In this document: in pieces, positions 49,751 through 59,063 of the stretch
How the letters are laid out: each line of letters starts with the position of its first letter
Numbering within the stretch: the stretch's first letter is position 1
Assembly (NCBI RefSeq): GCF_048268525.1
Contig: NZ_JBLWVH010000002.1
Location: forward strand, 127,605 to 191,604
DNA length: 64,000 nucleotides
Direction: 5' to 3'
DNA from: Maricaulis sp048268525
GTDB taxonomy: Bacteria > Pseudomonadota > Alphaproteobacteria > Caulobacterales > Maricaulaceae
Translations under genes and position numbers: made by a program
Notes under the pieces: generated by a model
What the model was told of the DNA's origin: nothing
Seen by the model: only the letters and a program-made list of their open reading frames with translations
The model's database searches: none

Positions 49751-51016
49751 ATGACAGTCAAACACGCCATTCGGGCGGCCAGCGCCGCGACCATTATCGG
49801 TCTGACATCGGCCGCATCGGCCCAAGAGGCCAGCTACCACTATGACGGGGACCTCCGGCTCAGCCCGGAGACCGGCATGTTGGACGCCGACTGGACGTTG
49901 ACGGTGAATGACGGCGAACGGTCCGAATTGACCCTGTTTCTCAATGCAGCGTTCGGCGAGGCGGAAGTCAGTGGCGAGCGGGTCCGATCCGTTTCAAGCC
50001 AGTTGGTCGATGGTTTCAACGGACCCATGCGCGCCTACACGGTGATGCTGCACCCCGAAGCCGAGGGGCAGGCGCGCGAGGTCCTGGTGAGCTATGCCGG
50101 GGCACTGTTTCCGGAACCCCCTGAAACGGCGATCAACACGCTGGATACACGCAAGGTCGAATTCACGGTCGACAGTTTCTGGCTGCCATTTGATGCGGGC
50201 TTTGATGCCCTGATGACGGCGGAACTGGATGTCTGGTTGCCCGGCGAGTGGGCCGGGGTCGCCATGCAGTCGATCGAGCGCGTACCGGGGGGCTTCCAGG
50301 TCGTCCAGGAGACGCCCACGCTCGATCTCGCCTTCACCTTGATGGCCGACTATCAGCGCCATGCCGCGCCGGGCTATGCCATTTACGACACCCGCGATCC
50401 GGCGGGCACCAATATCGACGCCGTGGTCGGAGCGCTGGAACATTGTACCGGCTACCTCAACGATCTGGCGGCTGATGCCGTCCCCTTGCCGGACGCCTCC
50501 ATCGTCGTGACCTCGCGTCATGAGGGCGGCTATTCCCGCGGCACCCTGATCGCGCTCACCGATATCGCCGACAGCGAACCTCCGGCACTGACCCAGTTCA
50601 TCTGTCACGAGCTGGGCCACTACTGGAGCCACGGCAATGCGATGACCGTCGAGAACTGGCTCAATGAGAGCTTCGCCGATTACGTCGCGAATATGGGCAT
50701 GCGTGAAGCGCTCGGCGATGCCGCGTTTGAAGCGCGGATGGCGAGCTATCAGCGTCAGGTTGACGGAGCCGCGAACCCGTTGTCGCCAGTCTGGACGCCG
50801 CAGATGACTGAGCGGCCGCCCTATCTGGTCGCCTACCGAAAGGGACCGCTGGCCCTGGCTCGCGCAGAAGTGCTGGTCGGTCGCGAGACCTTTGCCCGCT
50901 TCATGCAGGCCTTCATGCGTGAGCGTGTCAGGACCACGCCGCAAATGCTGGATCTGTTCGAGGCTGTGGCCGGCGCAGAGCACCGGGCCGCATTTGAGGC
51001 GATACTCGCGGAATAG
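49751..51016 (+). CDS. Exported M1-like (gluzincin) metallopeptidase
   Basis: A 421-residue protein with a signal peptide (MTVKHAIRAASAATIIGLTSAASA). The N-terminal half is beta-rich, like the M1 substrate-domain. The catalytic part holds HELGH at residues 286-290 and WLNESFADY with Glu306, the zinc-binding glutamate. The spacer between the second His and this Glu is 15 residues, not the 18 usual in M1 aminopeptidases, so it is a divergent member. The GAMEN exopeptidase motif is not obvious. ATG 49751 follows GGGGAAC; a longer in-frame start at 49724 would hide the signal peptide. Confidence 0.78.
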   Translation: MTVKHAIRAASAATIIGLTSAASAQEASYHYDGDLRLSPETGMLDADWTLTVNDGERSELTLFLNAAFGEAEVSGERVRSVSSQLVDGFNGPMRAYTVMLHPEAEGQAREVLVSYAGALFPEPPETAINTLDTRKVEFTVDSFWLPFDAGFDALMTAELDVWLPGEWAGVAMQSIERVPGGFQVVQETPTLDLAFTLMADYQRHAAPGYAIYDTRDPAGTNIDAVVGALEHCTGYLNDLAADAVPLPDASIVVTSRHEGGYSRGTLIALTDIADSEPPALTQFICHELGHYWSHGNAMTVENWLNESFADYVANMGMREALGDAAFEARMASYQRQVDGAANPLSPVWTPQMTERPPYLVAYRKGPLALARAEVLVGRETFARFMQAFMRERVRTTPQMLDLFEAVAGAEHRAAFEAILAE

Positions 51017-51019
51017 GGC

Positions 51020-51697
51020 TCAGTACTCGAGGAAGCGGGTGAATTCATCCACTTCCGCCCGCTCCGAGCGCAGCGTGTTCACCGCCTCGTCCGGGTCGGC
51101 ATGACCGAGCGCCATGCCGCACCAGATCCGTTCCTCCGGTGACAGGCCGATGGCGGCGCCGACGGTTTTCCAGCGGGTCATCCAGGCTTCCTGGGCGCAG
51201 GTCGCCAGGCCTTTTTCTTCCGCCGCCAGCATGACGCACATGATGAACATGCCCAGATGGCCCCATTGATTGGGGTTCATGCGGGCGTCGAGGCTGAAGA
51301 AAAGACCGACCGGGGCGCCGAAGAATTCGAAATTCTTCAACAGGTGATTGAGCCTGGCCGGCTTGTTGTCGCGATCAATCCCCATCGTCTCATACATCTG
51401 CTCGCCCAGAGCGTGACGTCGGGAACGGAAGGGCTCCCAGAGTGATTTGGGATAGGCGCCGAAATCATTTTCATCTCCGAACGGATCGACTTCGAGGCGC
51501 ATGCGCACCGTGTCGATGACCCGCTGGCGCGCCTGGCCGGTGACGACATGCACCGTCCAGGGCTGCACATTGCCGCCGGACGCCGCCCAGCGGGCGGTGT
51601 CGAGGATGTCGCGGACCTCGTCTTCGCTGACTGGCGTGTCGAGAAAGGCGCGCGTCGAGATGCGGCGCCGGGCGATATCAGAAAATGTCTGGCTCAT
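51020..51697 (-). CDS. Nitroreductase family oxidoreductase
   Basis: A 225-residue FMN-dependent enzyme of the nitroreductase superfamily. The N-terminal motif RRRISTRAFLDTPVSEDEVRDIL and AARWAASGGNVQPW-type FMN-binding segment are clear, and WCGMALGHADPDEAVNTLRSERAEVDEF ends the protein. It uses NAD(P)H to reduce nitro- or quinone compounds; the substrate is unknown. It lies five bases from the DUF1428 gene in the same direction. Confidence 0.88.
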   Translation of the reverse strand: MSQTFSDIARRRISTRAFLDTPVSEDEVRDILDTARWAASGGNVQPWTVHVVTGQARQRVIDTVRMRLEVDPFGDENDFGAYPKSLWEPFRSRRHALGEQMYETMGIDRDNKPARLNHLLKNFEFFGAPVGLFFSLDARMNPNQWGHLGMFIMCVMLAAEEKGLATCAQEAWMTRWKTVGAAIGLSPEERIWCGMALGHADPDEAVNTLRSERAEVDEFTRFLEY

Positions 51698-51702
51698 GCG
51701 TA

Positions 51703-52050
51703 TCAGATCTCGCCGAGCGCGTCGAAGCCACCGAATATGAGGCGTTTGCCGTCAAAGGGCATGCTGTCGGCCTGCATGCGCGGATCGGCCATCATCTTTT
51801 CCATGGCGGCGTCAGCAGTCGCCTTGTCCGGCCAGACGGCCCAGGAGAAGGTGACGGTCTCGCCATCCTTTTTCTGAACGGCCTTGGGAAAGGAGGTCAG
51901 CTCGCCCTCCGGCACATCGGCCCCCCAGCAATCGACGGCCTGAAGCGCGCCAAATTCCTTCATCATCGCGCACATGACGACGCTGCTCTCAATGAAGGCG
52001 TCCCGGTTTTCGTCCGGCACCGCAGCGACATATCCCTGAACATAAGCCAT
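51703..52050 (-). CDS. DUF1428 domain protein
   Basis: A 115-residue cytoplasmic protein covering the DUF1428 fold, a dimeric alpha-beta barrel: MAYVQGYVAAVPDENRDAF, GALQAVDCWGADVPEGELTSF and VTFSWAVWPDKATADAA. Function is unknown. It is just upstream of the nitroreductase gene and probably co-transcribed. Confidence 0.88.
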   Translation of the reverse strand: MAYVQGYVAAVPDENRDAFIESSVVMCAMMKEFGALQAVDCWGADVPEGELTSFPKAVQKKDGETVTFSWAVWPDKATADAAMEKMMADPRMQADSMPFDGKRLIFGGFDALGEI

Positions 52051-52109
52051 TGTTGTTTCCTCCCGATTGTCAGCGGAAGGATAGGGCAGCTTTCTGCGAG
52101 GAGCGAGGG

Positions 52110-52439
52110 CTAGACCGAAAAACTAGTCCCGCAACCGCAGGCGGCTGTGGCGTTGGGATTGTGGATCTTGAAGCTGGCGCCGATCAGCTCGTCGACATAG
52201 TCGATCTCGGAGCCGTCCAGAAAGGGCAGGGAGGCCTCGTCGATGACGACCTTTGCGCCATCGCGCTCGACGATCATGTCGTCGTCATTGACCGCATCAT
52301 CCAGATCGAACGTGTAGGAAAATCCCGAGCAACCACCGCCGACTACGCCAATGCGCAACAGGCCGGCTGCGGCCTGTGCGGCGATAATGGTGTTGATCTG
52401 TTTCGCGGCCGAGGCCGAGAGCGTGACGTTTGCGGACAT
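52110..52439 (-). CDS. erpA: Iron-sulfur cluster insertion protein (ErpA/IscA family)
   Basis: A 109-residue A-type carrier that hands Fe-S clusters to apo-enzymes. The three cluster cysteines are seen: one in VVGGGCSGFSYTF and two in ACGCGTSF. The C-terminus ASFKIHNPNATAACGCG is typical of ErpA. It is divergent from dgt, with 95 bases between starts. Confidence 0.9.
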   Translation of the reverse strand: MSANVTLSASAAKQINTIIAAQAAAGLLRIGVVGGGCSGFSYTFDLDDAVNDDDMIVERDGAKVVIDEASLPFLDGSEIDYVDELIGASFKIHNPNATAACGCGTSFSV

Positions 52440-52534
52440 GGGTCTGCCTGATGCTGTCGGCCGTCCGGCCTTTGGATTATGTGGTCTTGGTCTTATATGG
52501 ACCTCCCCCCGCGCCGATAAAAGGCCCCGCTGAC

Positions 52535-53725
52535 ATGATTATTGCCGCGACCGACCGGACCCGTGCGCCCTATGCCTGCCATCCGTCGCAATCGCGCGGC
52601 CGTCGTTTTGCCCAGGCCGACAGTGCCATGCGCAATGCGTTCCAGCGTGACCGGGACCGGGTCATCCACTCGGCAGCCTTTCGCCGATTGAAGGGAAAGA
52701 CCCAGGTTTTCGTGGCCCATGAGGGCGATCTCTACCGGACCCGTCTGACCCATTCGCTCGAGGTTTCGCAGATTGCGCGCACCCTGGCGCGGGCCCTGCG
52801 CGGCGATGAGGACCTGGCCGAGGCTCTGGCCCTGGCCCATGATCTGGGGCATCCGCCCTTCGGGCATGAAGGCGAGCGGGAGCTGGCCCTGAAGATGAAG
52901 GATTTCGGTGGCTTTGATCACAATGCCCAGACCCTGCGGGCGATCACCAAGCTGGAAGTTCGCTATCCGGAGTTCGATGGCCTCAACCTGACCTGGGAAA
53001 CCCTGGAAGGTGTGGTCAAGCACAATGGCCCGCTACTCGGACCGGGGCAGTCCGAGGCGGATCTGCCCTGGGCCTTTACCGATTATGACGGCTGGCGCGA
53101 CCTCGAATTTGAAACCCATGCCGGCCTCGAGGCCCAGATTGCGGCGCTGGCGGATGATATCGCCTACAATAATCACGACATTGATGACGGGCTGAGCTCC
53201 GGCCTGCTGGAGATCGAGCCCCTGCTCGAATTGCCGCTGGTCGGCGATATCTTCCGCCGGGTTCGTGAGCGTTGGCCTGACAAGCCCCAGACCATCATCG
53301 TCCATGAGGCGGTGCGCGAACTGATCGGCGTGATGGTGGCGGATGTGCTGGAGGAATCCGGCAAGCGGCTTGATCGGGCCCGTCCTGAGAGCGCTCAGGC
53401 CCTGCGTGAGCTGGATCACCCGGTTGTCGCCTTCTCCGAGGAGATGGTGATGCATCTCGCCGCGCTGCGCCGCCATCTCTTCGCCCACATGTACCGGCAC
53501 TACAAGGTCAACCGGATGATGAGCCAGGCGCGCCGGGTGACCGGGGAGTTGTTTGATCTGTATCTGAGCAATCCGGGCGTCTTGCCCAGCGATGTCCAGG
53601 CAGGCATGACAGGTGCCGGTACCGCACAGACGGCGCGCGCGGTTTGCGACTATATCGCGGGCATGACGGATCGCTTTGCAGTGGAAGAGCACAGACGGCT
53701 TTTCACCGTGCAGGGGTATTTCTAG
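52535..53725 (+). CDS. dgt: Deoxyguanosinetriphosphate triphosphohydrolase-like protein
   Basis: A 396-residue HD-domain phosphohydrolase of the dGTPase type-2 family, which removes triphosphate from dNTPs and helps set nucleotide pools. The HD metal site is visible as THSLEVSQIAR, ALAHDLGHPPFGHEGE and FDHNAQTLR, with the downstream Asp in ADDIAYNNHDIDDG. The opening RDRDRVIHSAAFRRLKGKTQVF is standard. The ATG at 52535 is used; a longer in-frame start at 52430 overlaps erpA. Confidence 0.92.
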   Translation: MIIAATDRTRAPYACHPSQSRGRRFAQADSAMRNAFQRDRDRVIHSAAFRRLKGKTQVFVAHEGDLYRTRLTHSLEVSQIARTLARALRGDEDLAEALALAHDLGHPPFGHEGERELALKMKDFGGFDHNAQTLRAITKLEVRYPEFDGLNLTWETLEGVVKHNGPLLGPGQSEADLPWAFTDYDGWRDLEFETHAGLEAQIAALADDIAYNNHDIDDGLSSGLLEIEPLLELPLVGDIFRRVRERWPDKPQTIIVHEAVRELIGVMVADVLEESGKRLDRARPESAQALRELDHPVVAFSEEMVMHLAALRRHLFAHMYRHYKVNRMMSQARRVTGELFDLYLSNPGVLPSDVQAGMTGAGTAQTARAVCDYIAGMTDRFAVEEHRRLFTVQGYF

Positions 53726-53822
53726 ACTGTCGCCGCGGTAAGGGCTTATCGACCGCAATGTTATCGTGTTGAGGCATGTCGCGATTCGCGCGACCGCCGG
53801 GCAAGGGTGAGAACCGGGATCC

Positions 53823-54656
53823 ATGACAGACCAAGACGAGGAAAGCCGGATCGGGGCCTATGCGCCGCCGGCTGACGAGTTCGCCACTTTTGATGCGCGC
53901 GACGAAGATGCCCGTCGGGGGCTGTTGCTGCTGACCACGGCGTTGGCGGCCTTCGTCCTTTTTCTCGGCGTTGTGTGGAGCGCTTACAATCAGGGTCTGC
54001 GCGACAGCGGCCGCGATGGGGCGCCGCGGCTTGTTCCCAACGAGGAACCCTATCGCGAGCGTCCGGTCGATCCGGGCGGCGCCGAGACGCCTGACACTGA
54101 ACTGGAAGTCTATGACCGGTTGACCGGCGATGATGCGACCGACGATACGGTGTCGCTGCGCCCGGCCCCGGAAGAGCCGCTGGACGACAGTGGTCGGCCG
54201 ACCCTGCGTGTGGAACAGGTCGATGCCGATGCTGCCGCCGACACGCAGCCACAGGACACACCGATCGAGACAGACACACTGCCGGACGCCACCCCGCGTC
54301 AGGCGCCGCAGCGTCCGGCCCGCCAACCGGACCCTGAACCCGAACCGGTCGTGGCCGCTCCGGAACCCGCTGCGCCATCAGGCCAGGTTACCGGGGTGGA
54401 CCTGACCGGAAGCTGGGTGGTCCAGATTGCCTCCTTCCGTACCGAATCCGATGCGGAGGCGGCCTGGGTCGCCTTCCGCACCCGTTTCTCCGACATTTCG
54501 TCGGGCATGGCACCGGACGTCGCGTCGGTCGAGATCGAGGGGCGCGGCACCTATCATCGCCTGCGCATCGCGGCCTTCGCGGATCGCGGCGATGCGGTCA
54601 GTTTCTGCTCGCAATTGCAGTCGCGCGGCCAGGATTGTCTGGTGGCACGCCGATGA
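53823..54656 (+). CDS. SPOR domain membrane protein
   Basis: A 277-residue protein with an N-terminal cytoplasmic tail, one membrane helix (residues about 33-55, GLLLLTTALAAFVLFLGVVW), a long Pro/Asp/Glu-rich periplasmic linker (60-195) and a C-terminal SPOR domain (about 198-277, SWVVQIASFRTESDAEAAW...YHRLRIAAFADR). SPOR domains bind denuded peptidoglycan at the division site. Its stop overlaps the nagZ start, and nagZ acts on cell wall sugars, which fits a wall role. Confidence 0.9.
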   Translation: MTDQDEESRIGAYAPPADEFATFDARDEDARRGLLLLTTALAAFVLFLGVVWSAYNQGLRDSGRDGAPRLVPNEEPYRERPVDPGGAETPDTELEVYDRLTGDDATDDTVSLRPAPEEPLDDSGRPTLRVEQVDADAAADTQPQDTPIETDTLPDATPRQAPQRPARQPDPEPEPVVAAPEPAAPSGQVTGVDLTGSWVVQIASFRTESDAEAAWVAFRTRFSDISSGMAPDVASVEIEGRGTYHRLRIAAFADRGDAVSFCSQLQSRGQDCLVARR

Positions 54657-55669
54657 CCATTGCCTCGGTGATCTATGGTCTGGCCGGCACCAAGCTGAGC
54701 CCGGACGAGAAAGCTTTTTTTCGCGATATCGATCCGTGGGGGTTCATCCTGTTCGCCCGCAATATCGAGGGTATCAACCAGGTCTCGCGTCTGACGCTGG
54801 AGCTGCGCGATTGTGTCGGTCGCGACGCCCCCATCCTGATTGACCAGGAAGGGGGCCGGGTCGCTCGCCTTCGACCGCCGACCTGGCGTGCCGCGCCTGC
54901 GGCCCAGCGCTTTGCCGATCTGTGGAAGGTTGATGAGGAGCTGGCGATCGAGGCGACCCGGATCAATCACCGCCTGCTCGCCCATGAGCTGCGCACCATT
55001 GGCGTTGATGTCGATTGTGCACCGGTCGCCGATCTGCGGATTGAGGGCGCTGACGACATTATTGGTGACCGCGCCTTCGGCACCACGCCCGAACCGGTCA
55101 TCCATCTTGGCCGTGCCGCCATGGATGGATTGATGGCGGGCGGTGTCGCGCCGATCATCAAGCATATTCCCGGACATGGCCGGGCCCGGGCCGACAGCCA
55201 TCTCGAACTGCCCGTCGTGCCGGAAGAACACGGCCTGCTGTCTGAAACCGATTTCGCGCCGTTCAAGGGTCTCAACGATGCGCCCATGGCGATGACGGCC
55301 CATATCGTCTACGCCGACATCGACCGCGATCTGCCCGCGACCCAGTCCGCCGATGTGGTCGGCAAGGTGGTGCGTAGCGAGATCGGGTTTGATGGGCTGT
55401 TGATGACAGACGACCTGTCGATGAAGGCGCTGACCGGCACGTTCCGCGAGCGCGGCGAGCTGTCCTTGAAGGCCGGTTGCGACATGCTTTTGCACTGTAA
55501 TGGCCGGATGTCCGAGATGATCGCGGTCGCTGAAGGCACAACGGCCCTGACCGGCCGGGCGCTGGAACGGGCCGAAGCGGCCGAGCGCATTCGCGACGTG
55601 ATCGAGGATTTTGACCCGGAAGACGCCGAATCGCGGCTCAATGACTGTCTGGACAGGCTTCCCGCCTGA
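54653..55669 (+). CDS. nagZ: Beta-N-acetylhexosaminidase NagZ
   Basis: A 338-residue glycoside hydrolase family 3 enzyme that removes GlcNAc from muropeptides in the cytoplasm during wall recycling. Motifs are ILIDQEGGRVARL, VAPIIKHIPGHGRARADSH (catalytic His loop) and the nucleophile Asp in LLMTDDLSMKAL. ATG 54653 overlaps the SPOR gene stop by four bases. Confidence 0.94.
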   Translation: MTIASVIYGLAGTKLSPDEKAFFRDIDPWGFILFARNIEGINQVSRLTLELRDCVGRDAPILIDQEGGRVARLRPPTWRAAPAAQRFADLWKVDEELAIEATRINHRLLAHELRTIGVDVDCAPVADLRIEGADDIIGDRAFGTTPEPVIHLGRAAMDGLMAGGVAPIIKHIPGHGRARADSHLELPVVPEEHGLLSETDFAPFKGLNDAPMAMTAHIVYADIDRDLPATQSADVVGKVVRSEIGFDGLLMTDDLSMKALTGTFRERGELSLKAGCDMLLHCNGRMSEMIAVAEGTTALTGRALERAEAAERIRDVIEDFDPEDAESRLNDCLDRLPA

Positions 55670-55715
55670 TCCGACAGGACACTATGCCGGGAGCAACCCT
55701 GAGCGAGGCGCTGGA

Positions 55716-56531
55716 TTGAGCGAGGACTTCGAGGAAGACGTGCGGTTTGAAGCCGCCGAGAACGCCGAGACCGATGCGCTCGTCGTCGACCTTGATGGAT
55801 TCGGGGGACCGCTTCACCTGCTCCTGGCCCTGGCCCGCAAGCGCAAGATCGATCTGGCGAAGATTTCGATCCTCGACCTGGCCGACCAGTATCTGCTGTT
55901 CATGGAGGCGGCGCGTAAAAAGCGGCTCGACCTGGCCGCCGACTATCTGGTGATGGCGGCCTGGCTCGCCTTTCTCAAATCGAAACTCCTCCTGCCCAAG
56001 CCGCCCAAGGAAGACGATGACCAGCCCGCCGAAGTGCTGGCGGCCGCGCTGGCTTTCCGGCTGCGCCGGCTGGAAGCCATGCGCGCGGCGGCCGATGCCC
56101 TGTTCGCGCGGCCCTTGCTGGCCACCAATGTCCACGCCCGCGGCATGCCGGAAGGGGTGCGGGCGACGCGCTCGGCCGTCTATGAGGCGGATTTGCACGA
56201 TCTTCTGTCGGCCTATGCCAGCCGCCGGGTAAAGCAGGCGAAGTCTGTTTACCGCCCCCCGACGCCGAAGGTTTATGGCCTGGAAACTGCAAGGGACCGT
56301 CTTGAAACACTGATGCCGCAACTCAGTGACTGGCGGGACCTGGACAGCCTGCTTCCCGGAGCCGGGGAGCTGGGCGCCAACCCACCTCCGATGCGATCGG
56401 TGCGGGCCAGTTCGATGTTGGCCGCACTTGAAATCACCAAGGAGGGCCATGCACGATTGCGTCAGCAGGAAGCCTATGCGCCGCTCTATGTGCGGTCGCT
56501 TTCGGGGGAAGAGGGCGCGACAGATGACTGA
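55716..56531 (+). CDS. scpA: Segregation and condensation protein A
   Basis: A 271-residue kleisin that joins ScpB and SMC in the bacterial condensin. Motifs are VVDLDGFGGPLHLLLALARK, KISILDLADQYLLFM and YLVMAAWLAFLKSKLLLPKP. The TTG at 55716 is chosen, with GAGG seven bases upstream and a position close to family starts. ATG 55641 in the same frame would overlap nagZ by 29 bases and has no ribosome site; it remains possible. scpB overlaps the end by eight bases. Confidence 0.9.
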   Translation: MSEDFEEDVRFEAAENAETDALVVDLDGFGGPLHLLLALARKRKIDLAKISILDLADQYLLFMEAARKKRLDLAADYLVMAAWLAFLKSKLLLPKPPKEDDDQPAEVLAAALAFRLRRLEAMRAAADALFARPLLATNVHARGMPEGVRATRSAVYEADLHDLLSAYASRRVKQAKSVYRPPTPKVYGLETARDRLETLMPQLSDWRDLDSLLPGAGELGANPPPMRSVRASSMLAALEITKEGHARLRQQEAYAPLYVRSLSGEEGATDD

Positions 56532-57333
56532 CGATACGACAACGGACGAACCGGCCGACGCGATCACCAGCGCGATCTCGGCCCTGCGCGAACGGGCGGC
56601 TCATCAGGGCCCCAATGTCGCGGCCGATGCCGAAGCGTCCGAAGCGCTGGGCGTCCATCTCGCCGTCAATACCGAACGTCGCAATCTGCGCATCCTCGAA
56701 GCCTTGCTGTTTGCGGCTGCCGAGCCACTGGACGAGGAAACCCTTATCGGTCGCCTGCCACTGGAAGCGAACATCCAGGACCTGCTGGGCAAGTTGCGCG
56801 ATGAATATGCCGAGCGCGGCGTGCACCTGTCGGAAGTGGGCGGGCGCTGGCGCTTCGAGACCGCGCCGGATCTCGCCGACGTTCTGGTCGAGGTCAAGCA
56901 GGAGCCGCGCAAGCTGTCACAGGCGGCGCTGGAGACCCTGTCGATCATTGCCTATCACCAGCCTGTGACGCGTGCCGAGATCGAGGAAATCCGCGGTGTC
57001 GCCGTGTCGCGCGGGACACTCGACCTGTTGTTCGAGCTGCGCTGGGTGCGGCCGCGCGGGCGTCGTCGCACGCCGGGGCGTCCGGTGACCTATGGCACCA
57101 CGCAAGGCTTCATGGAGTATTTCTCCCTGCAATCGATCGGCGATCTGCCTGGCATGTCCGACCTGAAGGCCGCCGGCTTGCTCGATGCACGCCTGCCGCC
57201 TGATTTTTCGGTGCCGGATCCGTCGCGCAGTGTCGAACCGGACCTGCTGGAAGACCCGCTCAGTGACGAGGAAGCCCATGCCTTCCATGTCGACTTCATG
57301 GACGGCGAGGATGATCCGGACGGGGCGGCCTAG
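56524..57333 (+). CDS. scpB: Segregation and condensation protein B
   Basis: A 269-residue winged-helix protein, partner of ScpA. Motifs are ILEALLFAAAEPLDEETL, LSQAALETLSIIAYHQPVTRAEIEEIRG and the GRPVTYGTTQGFMEYFSL segment. The C-terminal 60 residues are acidic (DEEAHAFHVDFMDGEDDPDG), a common ScpB extension. ATG 56524 lies inside the end of scpA, so the two are coupled. Confidence 0.93.
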   Translation: MTDDTTTDEPADAITSAISALRERAAHQGPNVAADAEASEALGVHLAVNTERRNLRILEALLFAAAEPLDEETLIGRLPLEANIQDLLGKLRDEYAERGVHLSEVGGRWRFETAPDLADVLVEVKQEPRKLSQAALETLSIIAYHQPVTRAEIEEIRGVAVSRGTLDLLFELRWVRPRGRRRTPGRPVTYGTTQGFMEYFSLQSIGDLPGMSDLKAAGLLDARLPPDFSVPDPSRSVEPDLLEDPLSDEEAHAFHVDFMDGEDDPDGAA

Positions 57334-57434
57334 CCGTTCGCGTGCGATCAATCGTCCTGCTGTCTGATTGACGGGTTGGACGAGGCCCGGCAAACGCAGT
57401 AGACCCAATTGGCAAGGTTCAGACGGAGGGGCAA

Positions 57435-57659
57435 ATGGCTCCCGGCATGTGGCAAATTCTTCTCGTAGTCCTTCTCGCGGTGCTGCTGTTTGGCGGTCGC
57501 GGAAAGATCGCGTCGGTCATGGGCGATTTCGCCAAGGGCATCACCAGTTTCCGCAAGGGGCTGAAGGATGATGAAGGCGAGGGCGAAACTTCGGAAACCG
57601 ACACGCCGGCCGGCTCGCTCAATGCCGAGACCCGCGAAGACGAAAAGACCGGGAGCTAG
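57435..57659 (+). CDS. tatA: Twin-arginine translocase subunit TatA
   Basis: A 74-residue protein: one N-terminal membrane helix (MWQILLVVLLAVLLFGG), the FGGRGKI hinge, an amphipathic helix (MGDFAKGITSFRKGLKDD) and an acidic tail. TatA forms the pore for folded, cofactor-bearing proteins. GGAGGGG lies just before the ATG. First of tatA-tatB-tatC. Confidence 0.94.
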   Translation: MAPGMWQILLVVLLAVLLFGGRGKIASVMGDFAKGITSFRKGLKDDEGEGETSETDTPAGSLNAETREDEKTGS

Positions 57660-57662
57660 GCG

Positions 57663-58172
57663 ATGAGCCCCGGCATCGGCATGCCGGAATTGCTGGTGGT
57701 CCTGGTCCTCGCACTGGTCGTGGTCGGGCCGCAGCAATTGCCGGTCATGATGCGCAAGGTCGGTCAGATGATGGCCCAGGCCCGCGCCATGGCGAAGGAT
57801 TTCCAGAACAGTTTCGAGGAAATCGGCCGCGAGACCGAACTGTCCGAGCTGCGCCGTGAGATCGACGCGCTGAAACAGGCCAATCCGATCAACCAGATAC
57901 ATGGTGAGCTCGACAAGGCGACCCGGGGCGCGCAGGACGACGACATCCGCGCCCTCAAGATGAAGCATGTCGAGCAAAACCAGGCGGAAACCGATGCAGA
58001 CAAGGCCGCCAAGGCGGCGAAGCTGACTGCCCTGGAGGGCGAAGCGCCGGAACGCCTGACGCCGGAAGCCGACGCGCAAGCCGACGCCGCTGCGAGTGCG
58101 GATGACGCAGAGCGGGCGGCTTCGGTCGAAACCACGCCTGCCAAGCCGGTCGACGAAATCAAGGGACGCTGA
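57663..58172 (+). CDS. tatB: Twin-arginine translocase subunit TatB
   Basis: A 169-residue protein with the TatB N-terminus MSPGIGMPELLVVLVLALVVVGP (Glu in the helix, GP hinge) and an amphipathic helix. A long charged, probably coiled tail rich in Ala, Glu and Lys follows (residues 60-169). With TatC it forms the receptor for twin-arginine signal peptides. It starts three bases after tatA. Confidence 0.93.
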   Translation: MSPGIGMPELLVVLVLALVVVGPQQLPVMMRKVGQMMAQARAMAKDFQNSFEEIGRETELSELRREIDALKQANPINQIHGELDKATRGAQDDDIRALKMKHVEQNQAETDADKAAKAAKLTALEGEAPERLTPEADAQADAAASADDAERAASVETTPAKPVDEIKGR

Positions 58173-58177
58173 GCCGC

Positions 58178-58993
58178 ATGGCTGAAATCGAGCATGATGA
58201 AGTCGAGGCGAGCCGGGCGCCGCTGATCGAGCACCTGGTCGAGCTGCGCTCGCGCCTGGTTGTGATCATGGGCTTTTTGCTGGTCGGCTTCATCGGCTGC
58301 TTCATCTTTTCCGAGACGCTCTACCAGTGGCTGCTGCTGCCCTACCGGGATGCGGCCTCCATCGTGCGCGGCGTGCCGGTCGAGGAACTGGACCTGACGG
58401 CCAATTTCTTTGCCCCGCTGGAATTCTTCTTTGTCCGGCTGAAACTGTCGCTGGTCGGCGCGGTGATCATCATCTTCCCGGTTATCGCTTGGCAGATTTA
58501 CGGCTTCGTCGCGCCGGGCCTGTACAAGAATGAGCGCGGCGCCTTTGCCCCGTTCCTGGCCATGTCGCCCGTCCTGTTCGGGCTGGGCGTGAGCTTCGTC
58601 TATTTCTTCGTCCTGCCGATGGTGATGCGTTTCTCGCTGGGCCAGGAGCAATCGGCGGAGCTGGTCGGCACGCGCATCGAGCTTCTGCTCAATGTTTCCG
58701 ATTATATGAACCTCATCACCACGCTGATGCTGGTCTTCGGCATCTCCTTCCAGATGCCGGTTTTCCTGATGCTGCTGGCCAAGGCCGGCATCCTCAAGGC
58801 GAAGACCCTGCTGAAGGGCTGGCGTTTTGCGGTGGTCGGGATTGCCCTGTTTGCCGCTTTTGCGACACCGCCGGATCCGATCTCGCAGATCATGCTCGGC
58901 GGCGCGCTTCTGCTGCTCTACTTCATCTCGATCGGCGGCATGCATCTCATGCAGTCCTCCGACGACCGGGCAGACGACACGCAAGAGGACTGA
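58178..58993 (+). CDS. tatC: Twin-arginine translocase subunit TatC
   Basis: A 271-residue membrane protein with six helices. It begins with the conserved PLIEHLVELRSRLVV motif. FFAPLEFFFVRLKLS, FVAPGLYKNERGAFAPF and FGISFQMPVFLMLLAKAG are family hallmarks. It starts five bases after tatB; serS follows 70 bases later. Confidence 0.95.
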   Translation: MAEIEHDEVEASRAPLIEHLVELRSRLVVIMGFLLVGFIGCFIFSETLYQWLLLPYRDAASIVRGVPVEELDLTANFFAPLEFFFVRLKLSLVGAVIIIFPVIAWQIYGFVAPGLYKNERGAFAPFLAMSPVLFGLGVSFVYFFVLPMVMRFSLGQEQSAELVGTRIELLLNVSDYMNLITTLMLVFGISFQMPVFLMLLAKAGILKAKTLLKGWRFAVVGIALFAAFATPPDPISQIMLGGALLLLYFISIGGMHLMQSSDDRADDTQED

Positions 58994-59063
58994 TCCGGTT
59001 TACGGCGCGCGCGGGCAGGGCTATAGCCCGGCCTCGTTATTTCATTGCAACCGGATCAGACCC

